DNA from: an uncultured Thermomonas sp. | GTDB taxonomy: Bacteria; Pseudomonadota; Gammaproteobacteria; Xanthomonadales; Xanthomonadaceae | Assembly: GCA_946480065.1 (NCBI GenBank) | Contig: CAMLJA010000072.1 | Location: 1-8,457 of the forward strand | Direction of reading: 5' to 3' | Length of the DNA: 8,457 nucleotides | Part shown: positions 6,730-8,457 of the stretch, in pieces | Numbering within the stretch: the first letter of the stretch is position 1 | How the letters are laid out: every line of letters begins with the position of its first letter | Program-made: the position numbers and the translations under genes | The notes under the pieces: model-generated | Database searches by the model: none | What the model was told of the DNA's origin: nothing | The model's input: only the letters and a program-made list of their open reading frames with translations

Positions 6730-7923
6730 TCAAGCCGCGCGCCGCGCCCACGCGCGGGCCAGCGCGGCGTGGACCGGCAGCAGCAGGGCGATCCAGTGGC
6801 CGTTGCGCTGCGGCAGGGCCTGCAGCCACAGCGGCAGGCAGGCGAGCGCGGCCAGCACCGCCACCGCCACCAGCAGCGCGCCGAAGCGCAGGGACGGGGC
6901 GCGCCCGCGCAGCAGCGCCCAGGCGCCGGGCAGCAGCAGCAGGCACAGCGGGTCGAACAGCAGCAGGTTGCGGTTGGCCCACAGCGCGCGGTGCTCGGTG
7001 AACGCCCAGCCCAGCGCCAGCACCAGCCCCACCAGCCCGCACAGCAGCCAGAACCCGGCCGCCAGGGCCGCCATCGCCCGCGGGGTCCGGCTGGCGATGG
7101 CCAGGACCAGGGCGGCCAGCGCCATCCCGGCCAGCAGCCACGGCAGGATCCGCGGCGCCGCGCCGTCCGGTTCTGGCGGCAGCCGCTGCGGCAGCAGGCG
7201 CTGCTCGCCGGCCACCAGCGGGCGGCCGTCGGCGCGCCGGGTCTCGCGCAGGCCCTCGGCCAGCCGGCTGGGGATGAAGCCGACCTCCCAGCGCGACAGC
7301 GGCCGGTCGGCGCGCGGCCCCAGCCCGATGTCGAAGGCCAGCCACATCCAAGGCGCCGGCGAGGCAAGCCGCAGCGATTCGCTGCGCCAGGTATCGCCGC
7401 TGGAGCGGCCCGAAAGCGTGCGCCGCAGCTGCCCGCCCAGCGCCCGGTCCAGCGCGTCGCGCACGCGGGTGGCGCAGTTGTCGGTGTAATAGTCGTAGCG
7501 GTAGCGGGCGTTCTCGGGGCGCGCGTTCTCGGCCAGGTCGGCCGCCAGCCGGCGCGCCTGCGCGGGCGCCAGGTCCAGCCACTGCACGGCGGCGCCGCGG
7601 CCGACGTCGCGGTAGTAGGCCAGGTCCTCGCGCAGCGGCAGCGCCACCAGCATGTAGCGCATCCGCCCCTCCACGAAGCGGCGCAGGAAGCCGTCCTCGG
7701 AGAGGTCGAAGAACCCGAAGTTGTAGTTGGTGCGGGCGCCGCTGGCCGGGTCCTCGACCACGATGGCGTCGTGGCCGAAGCGCTCCCAGAAGATGTCGCC
7801 CGGCCCCATGGTCACCACGCCGATCCGCGGCGCGGGGGCTTCCGGCGCCGGCTGCGCGCGCGCCAGGCCGGCCAGCAGCGCCAGCAGCAGCGCCGCCGCC
7901 AGCCGCACCCAGTCAGTCCGCAT
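6730..7923 (-). CDS. DUF4105 / Lnb-type periplasmic domain protein with five-helix anchor
   Basis: A 397-residue envelope protein. Residues 1-23 look like a signal peptide (likely cut after A-R-A, 21-23). The periplasmic domain (about 30-250) belongs to DUF4105, now called the Lnb N-terminal periplasmic domain after a Bacteroides lipoprotein N-acyltransferase. It carries F-W-E-R-F-G-H-D-A (45-53), Y-N-F-G-F-F-D (67-73) and Y-D-Y-Y-T-D-N-C-A-T-R-V (143-154). H51 and C150 are the likely nucleophile pair of a permuted papain-like (NlpC/P60- or LRAT-like) fold; this is inferred from motif layout. Five hydrophobic segments follow (about 258-277, 281-306, 318-337, 346-366, 374-391), with the conserved H-R-A-L-W-A-N-R-N-L-L-L-F-D-P block at 311-325, matching the five-helix region of Lnb-type proteins. 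The ATG at 7921-7923 overlaps the end of corC by 11 bp in another frame and lacks a clear Shine-Dalgarno site, so translational coupling is likely. Function in this group is not established; a cysteine peptidase or acyltransferase acting on envelope proteins is possible. Confidence 0.85.
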   Translation of the reverse strand: MRTDWVRLAAALLLALLAGLARAQPAPEAPAPRIGVVTMGPGDIFWERFGHDAIVVEDPASGARTNYNFGFFDLSEDGFLRRFVEGRMRYMLVALPLREDLAYYRDVGRGAAVQWLDLAPAQARRLAADLAENARPENARYRYDYYTDNCATRVRDALDRALGGQLRRTLSGRSSGDTWRSESLRLASPAPWMWLAFDIGLGPRADRPLSRWEVGFIPSRLAEGLRETRRADGRPLVAGEQRLLPQRLPPEPDGAAPRILPWLLAGMALAALVLAIASRTPRAMAALAAGFWLLCGLVGLVLALGWAFTEHRALWANRNLLLFDPLCLLLLPGAWALLRGRAPSLRFGALLVAVAVLAALACLPLWLQALPQRNGHWIALLLPVHAALARAWARRAA

Positions 7924-8457
7924 GCACGCCCACGTGCAGCGCGTGCAGGCGGCGCGCGTCCGCGCTGGCCACCCGGAACACGAAGCGGCCCAGGGTCAGC
8001 TCCTCGCCGGCCTCCGGCAGGTGGCCGATGGCGGCGGTGACCAGGCCGCCCACGGTGTCGTACTCGTCGTCGTCGAAGTCGGCGCCGAAGCGCTCGTTGA
8101 AGTCGGAAATCGGCGTCAGCGCGTCCACCACGAACTGGCCGTCGGCCTGGGCGGCGATCAGCCGCGAGCCGTCCTCGGCCTCGTCGTGCTCGTCGTCGAT
8201 GTCGCCGACGATCTCCTCCAGCACGTCCTCGATGGTGACCAGGCCGGCCACGCCGCCGTATTCGTCGATCACGATGGCCATGTGGTTGCGCGACTGCCGG
8301 AACTCGCGCAGCAGCACGTTGAGCTTCTTGGATTCGGGGATCAGCACGGCCGGGCGCAGCAGCTCGCGGACCGTGCCGGGGCCATCGTCGGCGACCACGC
8401 CGCGCAGCAGGTCCTTGGCCAGCAGGATGCCGAGGATCTCGTCCTTGTCCTCGCCGT
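7913..8457 (-). CDS. corC: CorC/YbeX-type CBS-domain protein, C-terminal part
   Basis: The last 180 codons of a gene that enters from the right edge; roughly the first 110 residues of the usual 290 are missing. Visible parts are the end of CBS domain 1 (D-K-D-E-I-L-G-I-L-L-A-K-D-L-L-R), the whole of CBS domain 2, with H-M-A-I-V-I-D-E-Y-G-G-V-A-G-L-V-T-I-E-D (8229-8285), and the C-terminal CorC/HlyC domain with S-D-F-N-E-R-F-G and D-D-E-Y-D-T-V-G-G-L-V. CBS pairs bind adenine nucleotides and Mg2+. The family is tied genetically to Mg2+/Co2+ efflux and, as YbeX, to ribosome metabolism. Its tail overlaps the DUF4105 start by 11 bp. In E. coli the order is ybeZ-ybeY-ybeX-lnt, so ybeY and phoH-like genes may lie just outside the window. 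A DUF21-containing long paralogue cannot be fully excluded because the N-terminus is cut, but the acidic linker (D-I-D-D-E-H-D) and context favour CorC. Confidence 0.9.
   Translation of the reverse strand, partial: GEDKDEILGILLAKDLLRGVVADDGPGTVRELLRPAVLIPESKKLNVLLREFRQSRNHMAIVIDEYGGVAGLVTIEDVLEEIVGDIDDEHDEAEDGSRLIAAQADGQFVVDALTPISDFNERFGADFDDDEYDTVGGLVTAAIGHLPEAGEELTLGRFVFRVASADARRLHALHVGVHAD

Noticed and set aside
5700..7367. A corA frame that stays open far upstream, suggesting a fusion of 555 residues
   Set aside because: The extra N-terminal part is Arg/Trp/Cys-rich and overlaps the DUF4105 gene in another phase; an AGGA site marks the ATG at 6698, giving a CorA of normal length.
5985..8040. 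Long plus-strand frames (5985-7001 and 6658-8040) opposite corA, the DUF4105 gene and corC
   Set aside because: Gln/Arg/Ala-rich shadows; the minus-strand frames carry the GMN motif, the DUF4105 motifs and the CBS domains.
1..8457. Mobile elements, CRISPR arrays, tRNA genes, riboswitches or a defence system
   Set aside because: Read on both strands, I found no transposase or integrase motifs, no regularly spaced repeats, no tRNA-like cloverleaf and no toxin-antitoxin or defence proteins. The segment looks like ordinary core chromosome. A Mg2+-responsive leader for corA could only lie upstream of corC, outside the window.

Overview
The window is a GC-rich (roughly 70%), densely coded chromosomal segment. 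Gene content and codon use suggest a gammaproteobacterium of the Xanthomonadaceae (Lysobacter, Luteimonas, Stenotrophomonas or Xanthomonas type). This placement is inference from gene families and composition; no rRNA or other marker gene is present. There are no tRNAs, insertion sequences, CRISPR arrays or prophage traces, and no stretch over 300 bases lacks a gene.

Layout. The left edge holds the first 40 codons of a POT-family peptide/H+ symporter reading leftwards (1-121, -). A 119-bp divergent intergenic region separates it from a rightward set: an OPT-family oligopeptide transporter (241-2208, +), then, 28 bp later, a secreted S9 serine peptidase that resembles dipeptidyl peptidase 5 (2237-4309, +), then, after a 123-bp gap with palindromic sequence, a DUF819 multi-pass membrane protein (4433-5683, +). 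A leftward set meets it tail to tail with a 16-bp gap. In transcription order this set is a CorC-type CBS-domain protein (cut by the right edge), a DUF4105/Lnb-type membrane protein overlapping corC by 11 bp, and a CorA-type divalent-cation channel 31 bp further on (5700-6698, -).

How the genes may work together. The left half reads as a peptide-scavenging module: the secreted peptidase would release di- and oligopeptides in the periplasm, and two unrelated inner-membrane peptide transporters (POT and OPT) would import them. The DUF819 protein is a possible further transporter of unknown substrate. The right half is a cell-envelope and magnesium operon. In Escherichia coli the gene after ybeX (corC) is lnt, the apolipoprotein N-acyltransferase. 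Here that slot holds a protein with the Lnb-type periplasmic domain and five-helix membrane anchor, a family named after a lipoprotein N-acyltransferase of Bacteroides. This possible replacement is the most interesting point of the window, although no activity can be shown from sequence alone. All complete genes appear intact, and I see no clear sign of horizontal transfer.
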